DNA of 43,274 nt. Source: F23-B02 sp963610045 (GTDB lineage Bacteria; Bacillota; Clostridia; Oscillospirales; Oscillospiraceae). This document shows, piece by piece, positions 7,509 to 15,783 of this stretch. How positions within the stretch are numbered: position 1 is the first letter of the stretch; every line of letters begins with the position of its first letter. The translations under genes and the position numbers were made by a program. Below the pieces are notes generated by a model. It ran no database searches. It saw only the letters and a list, made by a program, of their open reading frames with translations, and was not told the origin of the DNA. The stretch is taken from assembly GCA_963610045.1 (NCBI GenBank), contig CAVDMS010000007.1, positions 1 through 43,274 on the forward strand, read 5' to 3'.

Positions 7509-7527
7509 GTGTCTAAATTTGTTCGAC
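7509..7527. promoter_or_regulatory. candidate TetR-type operator, distal site
   Basis: GTGTCTAAATTTGTTCGAC, an imperfect dyad with the same AAATTTGTTC half-site as 7444-7460, 23 bases before the start codon. Confidence 0.42.
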
Positions 7528-7549
7528 CGTATGGCAAGGAGAATAAAAT

Positions 7550-8293
7550 ATGATCTTTTACTTTTCGGCTACCGGCAACTGCGAACACGTCGCAAAGCGC
7601 ATAGCCGCCGCAACGGGCGACGAGCTGCGCTCCGTCACCGACTGCCGCAGGCGGGACGCATACGCCTTCGACGAAGGCTGCGAGACGATAGGTATCGTAA
7701 GCCCCACCTACTCATGGGGGCTGCCCCTCGTCGTGAAAGAGTTTTTGGAAAGACTGGAGGTCCCGACACCGAAGTATCTGTGGTTTGTCGCCACCTTCGG
7801 GACGACTCCGGGGCAGACGGGCAGCTTCGCCGAGGCGATCCTAAAGCGCAAGGGCTTGCCGCTGAACGCAAAATTCAGCGTCAAAATGCCCGACACATGG
7901 ACGCCGATATTCGATTTGAGCGACGCCGAAAAGGTCGGACGCATAAACGCCGCCGCCGAAGGCGAGATCGACTTTATTATCGGGAAGCTCAAAAGCCGTG
8001 AATCCGGCGATTTTATGAAGCGCAAGATCCCCTATCCCCTCGCAAAGCTGGGCTACGGCTTTGAGTACGATCTGATGCGGCAGACGAAGCGCCTTTCGGT
8101 GGAGGAAAGCTGCGTCGGCTGCGGTCTGTGCGCAAAGAGCTGTCCCGTCGGCGCAATCGAGCTTCGGGATAAGCGCCCGGTTTGGGTAAAGGAGCGCTGC
8201 GCCATGTGCCTGTCCTGCCTGCACCGCTGCCCGAACTTTGCCATTCAGTACGGCAAAAACACAAAAAAGCACGGGCAATACACACACCCGTAA
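7550..8293 (+). CDS. EFR1-type flavodoxin/4Fe-4S ferredoxin protein
   Basis: Cytosolic electron-transfer protein of 247 residues. The N-terminal flavodoxin-like domain (about 1-150) opens with the FMN-phosphate loop FSATGNCEHVAK and has PTYSWGLPLVVKEF and ATFGTTPGQTGS as further FMN-contact loops. The C-terminal part (about 185-235) is a bacterial two-4Fe-4S ferredoxin: CVGCGLCAKSCP and CAMCLSCLHRCP. This is the 'EFR1 family ferrodoxin' architecture common in anaerobic Firmicutes; donor and acceptor are not known. AGGAGA at 7537-7542 supports the ATG. It is divergent from the TetR-type regulator, its likely controller. A terminator follows. Confidence 0.88.
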   Translation: MIFYFSATGNCEHVAKRIAAATGDELRSVTDCRRRDAYAFDEGCETIGIVSPTYSWGLPLVVKEFLERLEVPTPKYLWFVATFGTTPGQTGSFAEAILKRKGLPLNAKFSVKMPDTWTPIFDLSDAEKVGRINAAAEGEIDFIIGKLKSRESGDFMKRKIPYPLAKLGYGFEYDLMRQTKRLSVEESCVGCGLCAKSCPVGAIELRDKRPVWVKERCAMCLSCLHRCPNFAIQYGKNTKKHGQYTHP

Positions 8294-8297
8294 CAAT

Positions 8298-8329
8298 AAA
8301 AAAACGGTGAGGTAACTCACCGTTTTTTG
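8298..8329. terminator. bidirectional terminator between convergent genes
   Basis: ACGGTGAG/CTCACCGT stem with a GTAA loop, extended by an A run on the left and a T run on the right. It serves both the ferredoxin gene and leftward rluD. Confidence 0.85.
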
Positions 8330-9247
8330 TTATTCCGTCTCTGCGCCGAGGCGGGAGAGGACGTTTAGGAAATACTCCGGCAGGGGGGCGCTGAGATGAA
8401 CGCACTCGCCGCTGCGGGGATGCACGAACTTGAGCTGCGCTGCGTGCAGGCACTGACCCTCTAGCCCCTTTTCGGGACAGGGCGCACCGTACAGCCCGTC
8501 GCCGAGGAGGGGATGACCGATGTGCGCCATATGCACCCGAATCTGATGCGTGCGCCCGGTCTCAAGACGGCAGCGCACATGGGTGTAGCCCCGATAGCGG
8601 GCGACGACCTCCCAGTGCGTGACCGCATTGCGGGAGTTTTTCTCCGTCACCGCCATGCGCTTTCGGTCGGTCGGGTGTCTGCCGATGGGGGCGTCCACCG
8701 TCCCGGAATCCTGACGCATACCGCCCCGCACGACCGCCTCGTACACCCTCGAAAGGCTCCTGTCGGCAAGCTGCGCCGACAGCGCAAGGTGCGCAAAATC
8801 GTTCTTGGCGGCGATGATAAGCCCCGACGTGTCCTTGTCGATGCGGTGAACGATGCCGGGGCGCTTCTCGCCGCCGACGCCGGACAGACTGCTGCCGCAG
8901 TAGTGCAGCAGGGCGTTAACGAGCGTACCGTCGGGATGACCCGGCGCAGGATGCACCACCATGCCGCGGGGCTTGTTTACGACGATAACGTCACCGTCCT
9001 CGTATACGACGTCGAGCGGAATGTCCTGCGGCACAAGCTCGGTCTCCTCGCTCTCCGGCAGCACGAGAAATATCTCGTCGCCGGGGCTGCATTTGTAATT
9101 TTTTCTGACGGGCGCACCGTTTACCAGCACGCTGCCGCCGTCGATGAGCCGCTGCACGGCGCTGCGGCTGAGCGTTTCCACATTTTGAGCAAGGAGAGCG
9201 TCGATACGCTCGCCGCTCTCCTCTGCAATTATTCTCAATTCGTCCAT
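8330..9247 (-). CDS. rluD: RluD-type 23S rRNA pseudouridine synthase
   Basis: RluA-family enzyme converting uridines to pseudouridine in 23S rRNA (helix 69 for the RluD group). The 305 residues have an N-terminal S4 RNA-binding domain (about 5-70, RIDALLAQNVETLSRSAVQRLIDGG in the protein) and a catalytic domain with the active-site aspartate in the HRIDKDTSG loop (about 135-145). RLETGRTHQIRVHMAHIGHPLLGD is the usual C-terminal signature. ATG 9247 follows the lspA TGA by one base, so translation is probably coupled; a TTG start 10 codons earlier is less likely because it would sit inside lspA and precede the S4 domain. This is the ylyB position of the Bacillus lspA-ylyB pair. Confidence 0.92.
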   Translation of the reverse strand: MDELRIIAEESGERIDALLAQNVETLSRSAVQRLIDGGSVLVNGAPVRKNYKCSPGDEIFLVLPESEETELVPQDIPLDVVYEDGDVIVVNKPRGMVVHPAPGHPDGTLVNALLHYCGSSLSGVGGEKRPGIVHRIDKDTSGLIIAAKNDFAHLALSAQLADRSLSRVYEAVVRGGMRQDSGTVDAPIGRHPTDRKRMAVTEKNSRNAVTHWEVVARYRGYTHVRCRLETGRTHQIRVHMAHIGHPLLGDGLYGAPCPEKGLEGQCLHAAQLKFVHPRSGECVHLSAPLPEYFLNVLSRLGAETE

Positions 9248-9248
9248 A

Positions 9249-10091
9249 TCACTTAAATTCGGAAAGGATGTCCTCAAGGCTGAACTCCTCGGACTCCTCC
9301 TTGGGCGGCATACGGAACTCCGGCGCCTCGCTCTTGGCGGGGCGGGCAGCTTCCTTCACTGCCGCAAGGTCAAGCTTCGGTGCCTCCGGAGTCTTTGCCT
9401 CAGCGGGCTTTTCCTCCTCACGCAGGGACGCCTTGAAGGAATCCCAGAAGGGGTCCTGCTCCTCGGTTTTTATGGGAGCGGATGCATCGGATGCCTCGAC
9501 GCTGCGGCTGTCGATCCCGTAGGAAAGCTCCGTGTCGTCGGACTTATTTTCGCTGCGCTTCTTTGCGTGGGGCTTTTCGCCGTCGGACTTTTTCTTTGCC
9601 TTGGGCTTTTTCTCCTTGGCGGGAGCCTTTTTGCCGTCGTCCTTATCGCCGACGAACAGGTAGATGATAAACAGCAGGCTTGCCACGACCAACACGGCAT
9701 CCGCAACGTTGAACACCGCAAAGTTCACGAACTCCAGCTTGAACATATCCACGACGTAGCCGTAGATAAGGCGGTCGATGCAGTTGCCGACCGCACCCGC
9801 AAGGATAAGCACGAGACAGGTCGTCGCAAAGGGACCCTTAAAGACCTTCTTTGCAAGCAGCACCGCAACGGCGACTGCCAAAAGCACGGTCAGTCCGATG
9901 AACACCCACTTCATGTACGGCACATTGCTGAAGGCGCTGAACGCCGCACCGTCGTTATGGACGTTTACGAGCTTGATGACGCCGCCGATAAGCGGCTGCT
10001 CTCCGGTGGAGAGGGTGATGTTCAGCGTTACCCAATACTTGAGCCACTGGTCAAGTATCAGCACTATGACTGCGATAATGGCATACAGCAT
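9249..10091 (-). CDS. lspA: lipoprotein signal peptidase with long C-terminal tail
   Basis: Membrane aspartyl protease that removes signal peptides from diacylglyceryl-prolipoproteins. Residues 1-148 form the usual four-helix core with NDGAAFSAF near residue 46 and the catalytic aspartates D106 (GNCIDRL) and D131 (FNVADA). The protein is 280 residues, whereas the family is normally 150-170. The extra ~130 residues (149-280) are a Lys-rich stretch, then an acidic, Pro/Glu/Ala-rich, apparently disordered region ending in EEFSLEDILSEFK. The tail is in frame with no internal stop and has normal codon use, so it is not a frameshift product. It lies between ileS and rluD as in Bacillus; prolipoprotein substrates are present in the window. 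Confidence 0.92.
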   Translation of the reverse strand: MLYAIIAVIVLILDQWLKYWVTLNITLSTGEQPLIGGVIKLVNVHNDGAAFSAFSNVPYMKWVFIGLTVLLAVAVAVLLAKKVFKGPFATTCLVLILAGAVGNCIDRLIYGYVVDMFKLEFVNFAVFNVADAVLVVASLLFIIYLFVGDKDDGKKAPAKEKKPKAKKKSDGEKPHAKKRSENKSDDTELSYGIDSRSVEASDASAPIKTEEQDPFWDSFKASLREEEKPAEAKTPEAPKLDLAAVKEAARPAKSEAPEFRMPPKEESEEFSLEDILSEFK

Positions 10092-10143
10092 GATAAAGGT
10101 TCCTTTCTTTCTATTCGGAACGAACGGGAGCTATCTTCCCGTT

Positions 10144-12942
10144 TCAGAGCTTTGAAACTACGTCGGCGCAGCGGGGGCAGAGACCCGTTTCGGGGTCCGC
10201 CTTCAGAGAATGCATCCAGCAGCGGGGACACTTCACGCCGGGAGCCTCACGGACGGAGATCTTAAGCTCCGGATTTGCGGAGCCGACGCCGGAAACGGCG
10301 CCCTCCTCGTCTGCGTCCTCGGAGATGAGGCACTCGGAGACGATGAACAGGTCACGGAGATCCATGTCGGAGATGCGGTCGAGAAGCTCGGCGCCCTCGC
10401 CCTTGGCGCTCAGGGTCACGGAGGCCTCAAGCGGCTTGCCGATACGCTTGTCGGCTCTCGCACGCTCAAGCACGCCGTTCACGTCGTTTCTGACGGAGAT
10501 GAGCGTATCCCACTTCGCCATCTCTTTTTCATCAAGAGCGTACTCGGTGAAGGGCTTGTTCATCTCGTTGAGGACCACGTTGCGGCTGTCATCGGTCTTT
10601 CTGTGCTTCATGGACAGCCAGATCTCGTCGCAGGTGAAGGCGAGGATGGGCGCGAACATCTTGGTCAGGGTGTCGAGGATGAGAAACAGTGCGGTCTGTG
10701 CCGAGCGGCGCTTGAGACCGTTTTTCTCCTCGCAGTACAGCCTGTCCTTGATGATGTCGAGGTAGAAGTTGCTCAGCTCGACGACGCAGAAGTCGTTGAT
10801 GAGGTGGGACACGACGTGGAACTCGTACTCGTCGTAGGCGGCAAACGCCTTTTCGATGAGAGTGTTCAGGCGGGTGATCGCCCAACGGTCAAGCTCCAAC
10901 ATATCCTCCGGCGCAACGGGGGAATCGGGGTCGAAGCCGTCGAGGTTGCCGAGGCAGTAGCGTGCGGTGTTGCGGAACTTGAGGTAGCTCTGCGAAAGCT
11001 GACGGAAGATCTCCTTGGAGCAGCGCACGTCGACATGGTAGTCGGCGGAGCCTGCCCAAAGACGGATCATGTCTGCGCCGAATTCCTTAATGATGTCGGC
11101 GGGATCGACGCCGTTGCCGAGGCTCTTGTGCATTGCTCTGCCTTCGCCGTCGACCGTCCAACCGTGGGTGAGGCACTCCTTATACGGTGCGCCCATGCCC
11201 AGAGCGCCGACCGCAACCAAGAGCGAGGACTGGAACCAACCTCTGTACTGGTCGCCGCCCTCCATGTACATGGATGCGGGCCAGAAGCCCTGATCGCGCT
11301 TCATTGCGGCATAATGGGTGGAGCCGGAGTCGAACCAACCGTCGAGGGTGTCGGTCTCCTTGGTGAAGTGAACGCCGCCGCAGTGCGGGCAAACGAAGCC
11401 CTCCGGCAGAAGCTCGGAGACGTCCTTCTCGAACCATGCGTTCGAGCCTTCCTTCTCAAAGACGGAGGCGACGGATTCGATGCTCTCGTCGGTGCAGACG
11501 GGCTTTCCGCAGTCGGAGCAGTAGAACACGGGGATGGGCAGACCCCAACGGCGCTGACGGGAGATGCACCAGTCGGCACGCTCACGGATCATTGCGCCCA
11601 TGCGGTCCTTGCCCCATGCGGGCAGCCAACGGACGTTTTCGCAGGCGGCGATCGCCTCGTCCTTGAAGCCGTCAACGGAGCAGAACCACTGCGGAGTGGC
11701 ACGGAAGATGATGGGGTGCTTGCATCTCCAACAGTGCGGGTAGCTGTGAACGATATCCTCGGAGGCGAAAAGCGCTCCGCTCTCCTTCATATCGTTTAAG
11801 ATGATCGGATTGGATTCCTCGGTTTTAAGACCGGCGTACTTGCCGGCGTAATCGGTGTGGCGGCCCTGATCGTCCACGGGAACGACCATATCCATACCGT
11901 AGCGCTTGCAGGTCTGATAGTCGTCGGCGCCGAAGCCGGGAGCGGTGTGAACGCAGCCGGTACCGGAGTCCATGGTGACGTAGTCGGCAAGCACGAGACG
12001 GCTAGTCTTGGGCAGAAAGGGGTGAGACGCCAGCATGTTCTCGAAGAACTCGCCGGGGTGCGTCTCGACGATGCCGTACTCCTCAAAGCCGCCGATGCGC
12101 ATGACTTTCTCGACGAGCGCCTCCGCCATGACGTACATTTCGTCGCTGTTTGCGGGCTTGACGATGGCGTAGCTCTCGCTCGGATGCAGGGCGATGGCGA
12201 GGTTGCCGGGCAGCGTCCAGACAGTGGTCGTCCAGATGAGGAAGTTGAGCTTGCTGAGGTCAAGGTGCGACAGCTTTCCGAGATCGTCGTTCATCGGGAA
12301 CTTGACGTACACGGTGGTGCAGGGGTCGTCCTGATACTCGATCTCCGCTTCGGCAAGCGCCGTCTCGTCGTGGGCGCACCAGTAGACGGGCTTTAAGCCC
12401 TTGTAGATGTAGCCCTTGGCGTACATTTTGCCGAACACGCGAACCTCGTCCGCTTCAAAGCCCTTGTTCATGGTTTTGTAGGGATGCTCCCAGTCGGCGA
12501 TGACGCCGAGGCGCTTAAAGCCCTCCATCTGAATACCGATGTACTTCTCGGCGTAGGCCTCACAAGCCGAGCGGAAGTCGGCGACGCTCATCGCCTTGTG
12601 ATTGAGCTTCTGCTCCTTGATGATGGCGCTCTCGATGGGCATACCGTGGTTGTCCCAACCGGGGATGTAGGGGGTGTAGTAGCCGCGCATCGCATAGCTT
12701 CTGGTGATAAAGTCCTTGATGGACTTATTAAGCGCGTGTCCCATGTGGATGTTGCCGTTGCTGAACGGAGGTCCGTCGTGCAGGTTAAACAGGGGCTTGC
12801 CCTCGTTTTTCTTGAGCATTTCGTTGTAGATGTCAAGCTCCTGCCAGTGGGCGAGCATCTCCGGCTCACGCTTGGGCAGACCCGCTCTCATGGGAAAATC
12901 GGTCTTGGGAAGATTCAGTGTGTAATCGTACTTCTGTGCCAT
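10144..12942 (-). CDS. ileS: isoleucyl-tRNA synthetase
   Basis: Class I synthetase charging tRNA-Ile, 932 residues. The HIGH-type motif is in GPPFSNGNIHMGHALN (about residue 60) and the editing domain contains SGTGCVHTAPGFG. The KMSKS position reads GRAMHKSLGN, a variant that drops the first Lys-Met-Ser. The C-terminal zinc finger is present as CPRCWMHS...CPRC. I start at ATG 12942, which has GGAG nine bases upstream and begins the conserved MAQKYDYTLNLPKTDFPMR; longer in-frame readings overlap the promoter. It is followed 52 bases later by lspA. A promoter (12977-13005) sits between the divIVA terminator and this gene, and no T-box leader is seen. Confidence 0.96.
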   Translation of the reverse strand: MAQKYDYTLNLPKTDFPMRAGLPKREPEMLAHWQELDIYNEMLKKNEGKPLFNLHDGPPFSNGNIHMGHALNKSIKDFITRSYAMRGYYTPYIPGWDNHGMPIESAIIKEQKLNHKAMSVADFRSACEAYAEKYIGIQMEGFKRLGVIADWEHPYKTMNKGFEADEVRVFGKMYAKGYIYKGLKPVYWCAHDETALAEAEIEYQDDPCTTVYVKFPMNDDLGKLSHLDLSKLNFLIWTTTVWTLPGNLAIALHPSESYAIVKPANSDEMYVMAEALVEKVMRIGGFEEYGIVETHPGEFFENMLASHPFLPKTSRLVLADYVTMDSGTGCVHTAPGFGADDYQTCKRYGMDMVVPVDDQGRHTDYAGKYAGLKTEESNPIILNDMKESGALFASEDIVHSYPHCWRCKHPIIFRATPQWFCSVDGFKDEAIAACENVRWLPAWGKDRMGAMIRERADWCISRQRRWGLPIPVFYCSDCGKPVCTDESIESVASVFEKEGSNAWFEKDVSELLPEGFVCPHCGGVHFTKETDTLDGWFDSGSTHYAAMKRDQGFWPASMYMEGGDQYRGWFQSSLLVAVGALGMGAPYKECLTHGWTVDGEGRAMHKSLGNGVDPADIIKEFGADMIRLWAGSADYHVDVRCSKEIFRQLSQSYLKFRNTARYCLGNLDGFDPDSPVAPEDMLELDRWAITRLNTLIEKAFAAYDEYEFHVVSHLINDFCVVELSNFYLDIIKDRLYCEEKNGLKRRSAQTALFLILDTLTKMFAPILAFTCDEIWLSMKHRKTDDSRNVVLNEMNKPFTEYALDEKEMAKWDTLISVRNDVNGVLERARADKRIGKPLEASVTLSAKGEGAELLDRISDMDLRDLFIVSECLISEDADEEGAVSGVGSANPELKISVREAPGVKCPRCWMHSLKADPETGLCPRCADVVSKL

Positions 12943-12976
12943 AACTGTAAACTCCATTCTTTCAGATATTGCCGCT

Positions 12977-13005
12977 TTTATCGGCTGCGGAATAATCGGA
13001 TACAA
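12977..13005 (-). promoter_or_regulatory. candidate sigma-A promoter of ileS
   Basis: Minus-strand TTGTAT (13000-13005), a 17-bp spacer and GATAAA (12977-12982). It lies just after the divIVA terminator and about 35 bases before the ileS start, leaving no room for a T-box leader. Confidence 0.45.
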
Positions 13006-13009
13006 ACGC

Positions 13010-13036
13010 AAAAAAGCGTGCTTTGGCGGCACGCCT
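13010..13036 (-). terminator. terminator after divIVA
   Basis: On the minus strand GCGTGC pairs with GCACGC around a 7-base loop and is followed by six Ts. It separates divIVA from ileS. Confidence 0.7.
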
Positions 13037-13059
13037 TTTCGCCGAGAGGGGCAACCCGC

Positions 13060-13638
13060 TCAGTTGTCCTTTGAGAACATGAATACCTGAGTGTTGCCGT
13101 TGTCCGGCTGATCGGCTTCTGCCTTGGCTGAATTGCTCTCGTTCTGTATTCGGGCGTCCGCAGAAGCAGCGTCGTACTTAACGCTGCGGGATGCGACGCT
13201 TATGGAGTCAAGATGTGCAAGCTGCTTCTGACAAAGATCTCTCACGTTCTCAAAGAACCTTGCGGAGCTGATTTTTGCCTTCTGAAGGCGATCCTCCTCC
13301 TGAGCGATCCTTTCGTCGATGCCGCCGAGGGTCGCGGCTGCCTTTGTCTCGGCGTCGGAAACGATGGCGGCTGCACGGCTGCGTGCGTCGCTCTCGATCT
13401 GAACGCTGAGCTTCTGTGCGGAGAGGATGGCCATATTGAGCGCACTTTCGTTGGTGCGGTATTCCTCGATCTTGTCAACAAGGACCTTCATCTTCGCTTT
13501 GAGAGCGGAGTTTTCCTTCTGGATAGCGCCAAGCTCCGCTGCGAGAGTGTCCATATAATCGTCTACGGCGCCCATTTCATAGCCGCCGAACACTGCCTTT
13601 TCAAAGGTTTTTTCACGAATATCCTGAGGGCTCGTCAT
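13060..13638 (-). CDS. divIVA: DivIVA-domain cell-division/polarity protein
   Basis: Coiled-coil protein that assembles at negatively curved membrane (septa, poles) and recruits division, wall or sporulation factors. In 192 residues the N-terminal DivIVA box is clear: TSPQDIREKTFEKAVFGGYE, then VDDYMDTLAAELG, followed by long helical heptads (about 35-130) and a polar, poorly conserved tail. The start is ATG 13638, eight bases after AGGTGG; the ORF also opens at a GTG overlapping the ribosome site, which I reject. It sits downstream of sepF, as in Bacillus and Clostridia, and is closed by its own terminator. Confidence 0.9.
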   Translation of the reverse strand: MTSPQDIREKTFEKAVFGGYEMGAVDDYMDTLAAELGAIQKENSALKAKMKVLVDKIEEYRTNESALNMAILSAQKLSVQIESDARSRAAAIVSDAETKAAATLGGIDERIAQEEDRLQKAKISSARFFENVRDLCQKQLAHLDSISVASRSVKYDAASADARIQNESNSAKAEADQPDNGNTQVFMFSKDN

Positions 13639-13673
13639 ATCAAAATCCACCTTTCTTTATTTGCGGGTCTGTC

Positions 13674-14180
13674 TCAGAAGTATATGCCGCTGGACTCAAA
13701 GTCCTCCACGGAGTCACCCACCAGATCTACGTTGGTGGGGGTAAGTATATATGCCTGCGCAGACACGCGCTTTATCTTTCCGCCCAACGCAAAAGCGACG
13801 CCGGAAAGGAAGTCTATGAGCCTGCGGGAAACATCGCTGCTCGTCTCCTCGAGGTTCATAAGCACCGCCCGGCGCTCAAGGAGATTTTCCGCAATTTCCG
13901 CCGCCTCCTCAAAGGCCTCGGGCTTGCATATCACAAGCTTCATCTTGCTGCTGCTCGCTCTGTCGGCAGGGCTTGCGTATGCGGCAGAAGCGCGAGGCTC
14001 CTTCTCGCGGCGGCCAAACACACCGCTGCGGGGAGGCGTTGAGGGCTTTTCCTCCTCAGGCTCCGAGTCGCCGTACTCCTCGGTGAAGCCTTCCTCTTCG
14101 TCATATTCTTCATTTTCTATAAAATCGTCGTCATCGTTAAAAGGGCGTGCGATCTTTTTCAGCTCGTCCAGAAATGCCAT
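13674..14180 (-). CDS. sepF: SepF, FtsZ-ring membrane anchor
   Basis: Division protein that forms rings, binds the FtsZ C-terminus and anchors it to membrane. The 168 residues start with an amphipathic membrane-targeting helix (MAFLDELKKIARPF), continue through a long acidic linker (about 18-80, DDDDFIENEEYDEEEG) and end with the conserved SepF/DUF552 core (about 85-168: PEAFEEAAEIAENLLERRAV, then MNLEETSSDVSRRLIDFLSG and SAQAYILTP). GGAGG precedes the ATG. Neighbours yggS (upstream) and divIVA (downstream) give the conserved ylmE-ylmF-divIVA order, although ylmG and ylmH are missing. Confidence 0.93.
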   Translation of the reverse strand: MAFLDELKKIARPFNDDDDFIENEEYDEEEGFTEEYGDSEPEEEKPSTPPRSGVFGRREKEPRASAAYASPADRASSSKMKLVICKPEAFEEAAEIAENLLERRAVLMNLEETSSDVSRRLIDFLSGVAFALGGKIKRVSAQAYILTPTNVDLVGDSVEDFESSGIYF

Positions 14181-14197
14181 CGGCGTACCTCCGAATC

Positions 14198-14899
14198 TTA
14201 TTTGGTTCCGTAATCTCTGGCGCCGAATATCCCGGTGCCGACACGGACGATATTTGCGCCCTCCTCAATTGCGGTTTCATAGTCGGCGCTCATACCCATA
14301 GACAAAAAGTCCATACGGATATTATCGTATTTTTTTGCTCCGATGTCAATAAAAAGCTGCTTCATTTGAGCAAAATACGGGCGATTTTCTTCGGGAGAAG
14401 CGCAAATCGGGGGTATCGCCATAAGCCCTCTTACCTGCACGGAGGAAAAATGTGAAATCTTTTCCGCAGCGCAAATAAGCTCTCCCGGCGCAAAGCCGCT
14501 CTTGGCTTCCTCGTTTCCGATGTTCACCTCAAGCAGAATGTCCTGCTTAATGCCGAGCTTTTTTGCGGCGGCGTCGATCTTTTCGGCAAGCTCCACGGAA
14601 TCGACGGAGTGGATAAGCGCCGCCGTTCCGACGACGAATTTCACCTTGTTTTTCTGAAGATGCCCGATGAAATGCAGCGGGCAGCCCTCGTATGCGCCGG
14701 CTGCGTTTTTCTCGCAAAGCTCCTGCACTCGGTTTTCGCCGCAGATATCGACGCCGGCTTCGATCGCCTCACGCACACGGTCTGCGTCGTTCATCTTCGT
14801 TGCGGCGCAAAGCAGCACATCATCCGGCGCTCTGCCGCTTCTTTCCGCTGCGAGCGCAATGTTTTTCTTTACCCGCAGCACGTTTTCAGCAATGCTCAT
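14198..14899 (-). CDS. YggS/YlmE family PLP homeostasis protein
   Basis: Fold-III pyridoxal-5'-phosphate-binding protein (PLPBP family) involved in PLP and amino-acid homeostasis, with no established catalytic reaction. In 233 residues the PLP-binding lysine is K35 in LLCAATKM; further family signatures are ICGENRVQEL, HFIGHLQKNKV, and FLSMGMSADYETAIEEGANIVRVGTGIFG at the C-terminus (split here as LSMGMSADYE and VRVGTGIFG). Its ATG overlaps the stop of the HlyD-like gene by four bases (ATGA), indicating coupled translation. This is the ylmE position ahead of sepF. Confidence 0.92.
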   Translation of the reverse strand: MSIAENVLRVKKNIALAAERSGRAPDDVLLCAATKMNDADRVREAIEAGVDICGENRVQELCEKNAAGAYEGCPLHFIGHLQKNKVKFVVGTAALIHSVDSVELAEKIDAAAKKLGIKQDILLEVNIGNEEAKSGFAPGELICAAEKISHFSSVQVRGLMAIPPICASPEENRPYFAQMKQLFIDIGAKKYDNIRMDFLSMGMSADYETAIEEGANIVRVGTGIFGARDYGTK

Positions 14900-15783
14900 C
14901 TTTCTATGACCCTGCCTTCGTGTATATTTTCGCCCGATACGACGACCTCCATACCGACCCGAAGCTCGTCGCTTCGGACGGTAACGCTGTCGCCCTCGGT
15001 ATATAAAACCTCGACCGGGACCCTTTTCGCAAGCCCCAACGAGACGGTGTAAACATATTTTTCTTTGCCGCCGTGCAGCGCCCTAAGCGGCAGGACGATG
15101 CCGCCCTCGCCGGGAAAGCTCACCGTCGCATTTGCACGGCGCTCGTACAAAACGGAGTACAGCCCCTCCCGCACACGGAGTATCACGGTGCCGTCATGCA
15201 CCGACTGCACCGTTGCGGGGTAAGAGCGCCCGAGCGTGAGCGTGACCTTTTGTCCCTCACGGAAATCGCCGTCGCCGCAGGAGGCGGCAAAGTACCAGCT
15301 TGCGCCGTAGACGATGCGCCCCACGGCGTCGTGGGTATCGCTCTTTTTGAGGCTCGGATAATCCTCCGGCGCTGCGCCCTCGAAGCCGTCGAGGTACGAG
15401 CTGAAGTAGCCGGAGCATGGGGCGGCAAAAAAGCTTATGCCGTCGTCCCGTGCCGGTGCGGAGGTATATGCGCCCTGCCCCGCTTCGTCGCAGAGGGCAA
15501 AGTATGCGTCCCTGTCTGCGTCCGCTATGCAAAGCACGCTGCCGCCGGTAACGTACTCCCCCTCCCTCGGCAAAACGACGGGTGAGGAGATGCCGCAGGA
15601 AACGACCGTCTCGTGCCGCAACACCGTACCGTTAAGCGTCAGATCCGGCGCCGAGGGCGCCGCCTCGCACACGGCGATGACGGGCTTCGGCTCCGCCTCG
15701 CTCAAAAACGCTGCGCCGCCGTATGCCGCCGCCGCAAGAAAAACGGCTGCGGCGGCAAAGCGGAGGTAGGACTTATTCCTCAA
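14896..15783 (-). CDS. HlyD-like single-helix membrane protein
   Basis: A 295-residue protein anchored by one N-terminal helix (about 8-28, FAAAAVFLAAAAYGGAAFL) with the rest outside the membrane. The exterior is beta-rich and resembles the barrel/lipoyl-like parts of HlyD/RND adaptor proteins (VLRHETVVSCGISSPVVLPR, EGQKVTLTLG, and SDELRVGMEVVVSG near the end). The long coiled-coil hairpin of true export adaptors is absent, and no transporter gene is adjacent. Proteins of this type are often found beside yggS-sepF in Clostridia, so a division or envelope role is more likely than export, but that is inference. It begins inside the end of hfq and overlaps yggS by four bases. Confidence 0.62.
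   Translation of the reverse strand: MRNKSYLRFAAAAVFLAAAAYGGAAFLSEAEPKPVIAVCEAAPSAPDLTLNGTVLRHETVVSCGISSPVVLPREGEYVTGGSVLCIADADRDAYFALCDEAGQGAYTSAPARDDGISFFAAPCSGYFSSYLDGFEGAAPEDYPSLKKSDTHDAVGRIVYGASWYFAASCGDGDFREGQKVTLTLGRSYPATVQSVHDGTVILRVREGLYSVLYERRANATVSFPGEGGIVLPLRALHGGKEKYVYTVSLGLAKRVPVEVLYTEGDSVTVRSDELRVGMEVVVSGENIHEGRVIER

Noticed and set aside
10122..10142. AACGGGA/TCCCGTT hairpin between ileS and lspA as a terminator
   Set aside because: The stem is short and no T run follows on the minus strand; lspA has no obvious promoter of its own, so read-through from ileS is more likely.
10210..11799. 529-codon open frame on the plus strand opposite ileS
   Set aside because: It lies wholly antisense to a certain IleRS gene, its translation matches no family, and such frames are common in GC-rich coding DNA. 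The same applies to the long frames opposite gltX (28641-29852) and rapZ/murB (38188-39360).
12942..13060. T-box riboswitch before ileS
   Set aside because: The hairpin at 13010-13036 is the divIVA terminator; no TGGNACCGCG antiterminator sequence is present and the space is too short.
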